From Bacillota bacterium (GTDB taxonomy: Bacteria; Bacillota; Clostridia; Oscillospirales; Ruminococcaceae): 7,538 nucleotides of DNA. The DNA lies in contig JAEWYJ010000181.1 of assembly GCA_023395695.1 (NCBI GenBank), positions 1-7,538 of the forward strand, written 5' to 3'. Below are positions 6,756 through 7,538 of the stretch, one piece after another. Under the pieces are notes generated by a model. The model saw only the letters and a program-made list of their open reading frames with translations. It was not told where the DNA came from and did not search any database. Numbering within the stretch: the first letter of the stretch is position 1; every line of letters starts with the position of its first letter. A program made the position numbers and the translations under genes.

Positions 6756-6877
6756 TCATACCACCAGAAAAACGATACAGGATTGGCGAAGCTGTTTTGT
6801 GGCTGACAAGGACGACAACGCGGTCAGCTGCAAAACGGATCGTCAAGATGTACTGGTTTTCTGGTGGTTTGACTATA
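6751..6877 (+). repeat. 127-base imperfect hairpin element B
   Basis: The whole stretch folds back on itself with 49 base pairs around a 15-base loop (6808-6822). The helices are 6751-6758 with 6870-6877, 6760-6771 with 6857-6868, 6776-6779 with 6849-6852, 6783-6788 with 6841-6846, and 6792-6807 with 6823-6838. Only small internal loops interrupt it. The ends are TATAGTCATACCACCAG and, as its complement, CTGGTGGTTTGACTATA, flanked by TA-rich sequence. Five pairs are G-U when read on the + strand and only one mismatch is A-C. No transposase or clear reading frame is inside. It fits a MITE-like non-autonomous repeat or a folded RNA in the 3' region of the upstream operon. It shares its right 12 bases before the last A with hairpin A. 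Confidence 0.75.
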
Positions 6878-6881
6878 TATG

Positions 6882-6923
6882 CAAAGAACGGCTGCTTTGT
6901 CCATGCAAAGCAGCCGTTCTTTG
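6882..6923. terminator. Terminator-like hairpin between convergent genes
   Basis: A perfect 18-bp stem (6882-6899 with 6906-6923) closes a 6-base loop. The stem ends in AAAGAACGGCTGC and its complement, so TTCTTTG lies at the 3' foot whichever strand is transcribed, as in many Clostridia terminators. It lies 58 bases beyond the stop of the - strand IclR gene and after the + strand accessory block, so it could serve both. The U-tract is imperfect. A weaker 6-bp hairpin (6923-6928 with 6940-6945) followed by ATTTT on the + strand adjoins it. Confidence 0.7.
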
Positions 6924-6981
6924 ACAGCCTGAACAGCAAGCTGTCATTTTATGTGTTCTTATATCAGATATCCCAGACAAA

Positions 6982-7538
6982 TCAGCCCCGGATAAGCTCG
7001 CGCTCTGCCTCAAGACGACGGGCCGTCTCCATCGCTTCTACCCGAATGTCATCCATGCCCTTTTGATGCATCCGTTTTTCTTCGCCCAATATTGCCAGCG
7101 AATAAATAGCCCGGCCGCCGCTGTTGCGAATAGGCACCGACACCGAAGCAACCCCTTCGTTTTGCTCTGAGACTGAGACGCAATAGCCCTGCTCGCGGAT
7201 TTTTGTCAATTCCTGACGTATTTTCTCTTTTTCTTGTTGGCCATGGGCGGTAGCGGGAAAGGTCTGATCCAATGTCGCCTTAATGAAGTCCTCGCTCTGC
7301 CATGCGAACAGCGCTTTACCGGTAGAGCCCCGGATCAGGTTGCTCACCCGCCCCACCTTGGACTCAATCCGCAGCACATTAGTCGACTGCACTTTTTCCA
7401 CACAGATGGGCACACCGTCCACCATGGCGGTCAGCACCACGTCCTCATTATACAAATCCCGCAACCGATGCATTTCCTGTATAATAAGATCCTCTGTGCT
7501 GATATTGCGCGGCACCATCGTAGATACCCGTAAAATGC
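6982..7538 (-). CDS. IclR-family transcriptional regulator (C-terminal part)
   Basis: The frame is open to the window edge, giving 184 residues of an IclR-type repressor or activator. It holds the effector-binding (GAF-like) domain: DVVLTAMVDGVPICVEKVQ, then LRIESKVGRVSNLIRGSTGKALFAW with the family pattern GxxxxLxxxxxGKAxLA, then IREQGYCVSVSEQNEGVASVSVPIRNSGG, the ligand-pocket region, and a helical C-terminus. The winged-helix DNA-binding domain should lie beyond base 7538. The ATG at 7518 is internal to the domain and is unlikely to be the real start. IclR regulators often control nearby catabolic or uptake genes through a small-molecule effector. Whether this one controls the importers here cannot be seen. 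Confidence 0.9.
   Translation of the reverse strand, partial: ILRVSTMVPRNISTEDLIIQEMHRLRDLYNEDVVLTAMVDGVPICVEKVQSTNVLRIESKVGRVSNLIRGSTGKALFAWQSEDFIKATLDQTFPATAHGQQEKEKIRQELTKIREQGYCVSVSEQNEGVASVSVPIRNSGGRAIYSLAILGEEKRMHQKGMDDIRVEAMETARRLEAERELIRG

Noticed and set aside
6751..6877. Integron attC site
   Set aside because: Length and symmetry would fit, but the ends do not carry the RYYYAAC and GTTRRRY core sites, and no integrase or cassette series is present.
6637..6939. 100-residue open frame on the - strand across the hairpins
   Set aside because: The frame reads through two inverted repeats, which produce mirrored peptides (FSGGMTI and similar). It has no good start or ribosome binding site, so it is treated as a by-product of the repeat.

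Overview
The window looks like a chromosomal segment of a low-to-mid GC Gram-positive anaerobe, most likely a gut-type Clostridia (Oscillospirales/Lachnospirales-like). This is inferred from strong AGGAGG-type ribosome binding sites, lipoprotein signal peptides with Ser/Ala/Pro-rich linkers, tight 4-base ATGA overlaps and the protein families present. No species can be named from the sequence.

Layout. (1) Bases 1-2149, + strand: the end of an operon encoding a NitT/TauT/SsuABC-type ABC importer: permease (5' end outside the window), ATPase and a substrate-binding lipoprotein. (2) Bases 2150-2284: a short convergent gap holding a 26-bp perfect inverted repeat, read as a bidirectional terminator. 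(3) Bases 2285-4724, - strand: a second, complete importer of the same broad class, transcribed as lipoprotein, permease, ATPase. The two systems converge tail to tail and differ in gene order. Both probably import small organic anions or vitamin-precursor-type solutes; the substrate cannot be read from sequence.

(4) Bases 4725-6750: a divergent accessory block on the + strand. It contains an ABC-ATPase remnant that has lost its N-terminal part including Walker A, coupled by an ATGA overlap to an intact gene for a substrate-binding-like protein with no signal peptide. After it come traces of a broken reading frame. (5) Bases 6751-6981: a 127-base imperfect hairpin element followed by a terminator-like hairpin. 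(6) Bases 6982-7538, - strand: the effector-binding domain of an IclR-family regulator whose DNA-binding N-terminus lies outside the window.

The most unusual signal is a pair of long imperfect inverted repeats, 4926-5066 and 6751-6877. They share the same ends (GTCAWAC at the left, an identical 12-mer TGGTTTGACTAT at the right) but not their interiors, and they bracket the damaged ATPase/binding-protein cassette. The right end of the first copy falls exactly where the ATPase homology begins. Mismatches in both stems are mostly G-T rather than A-C when read on the + strand, which suggests a folded + strand RNA or single-strand DNA. They could be a MITE-like or structured-RNA repeat family; this needs genome-wide searching.
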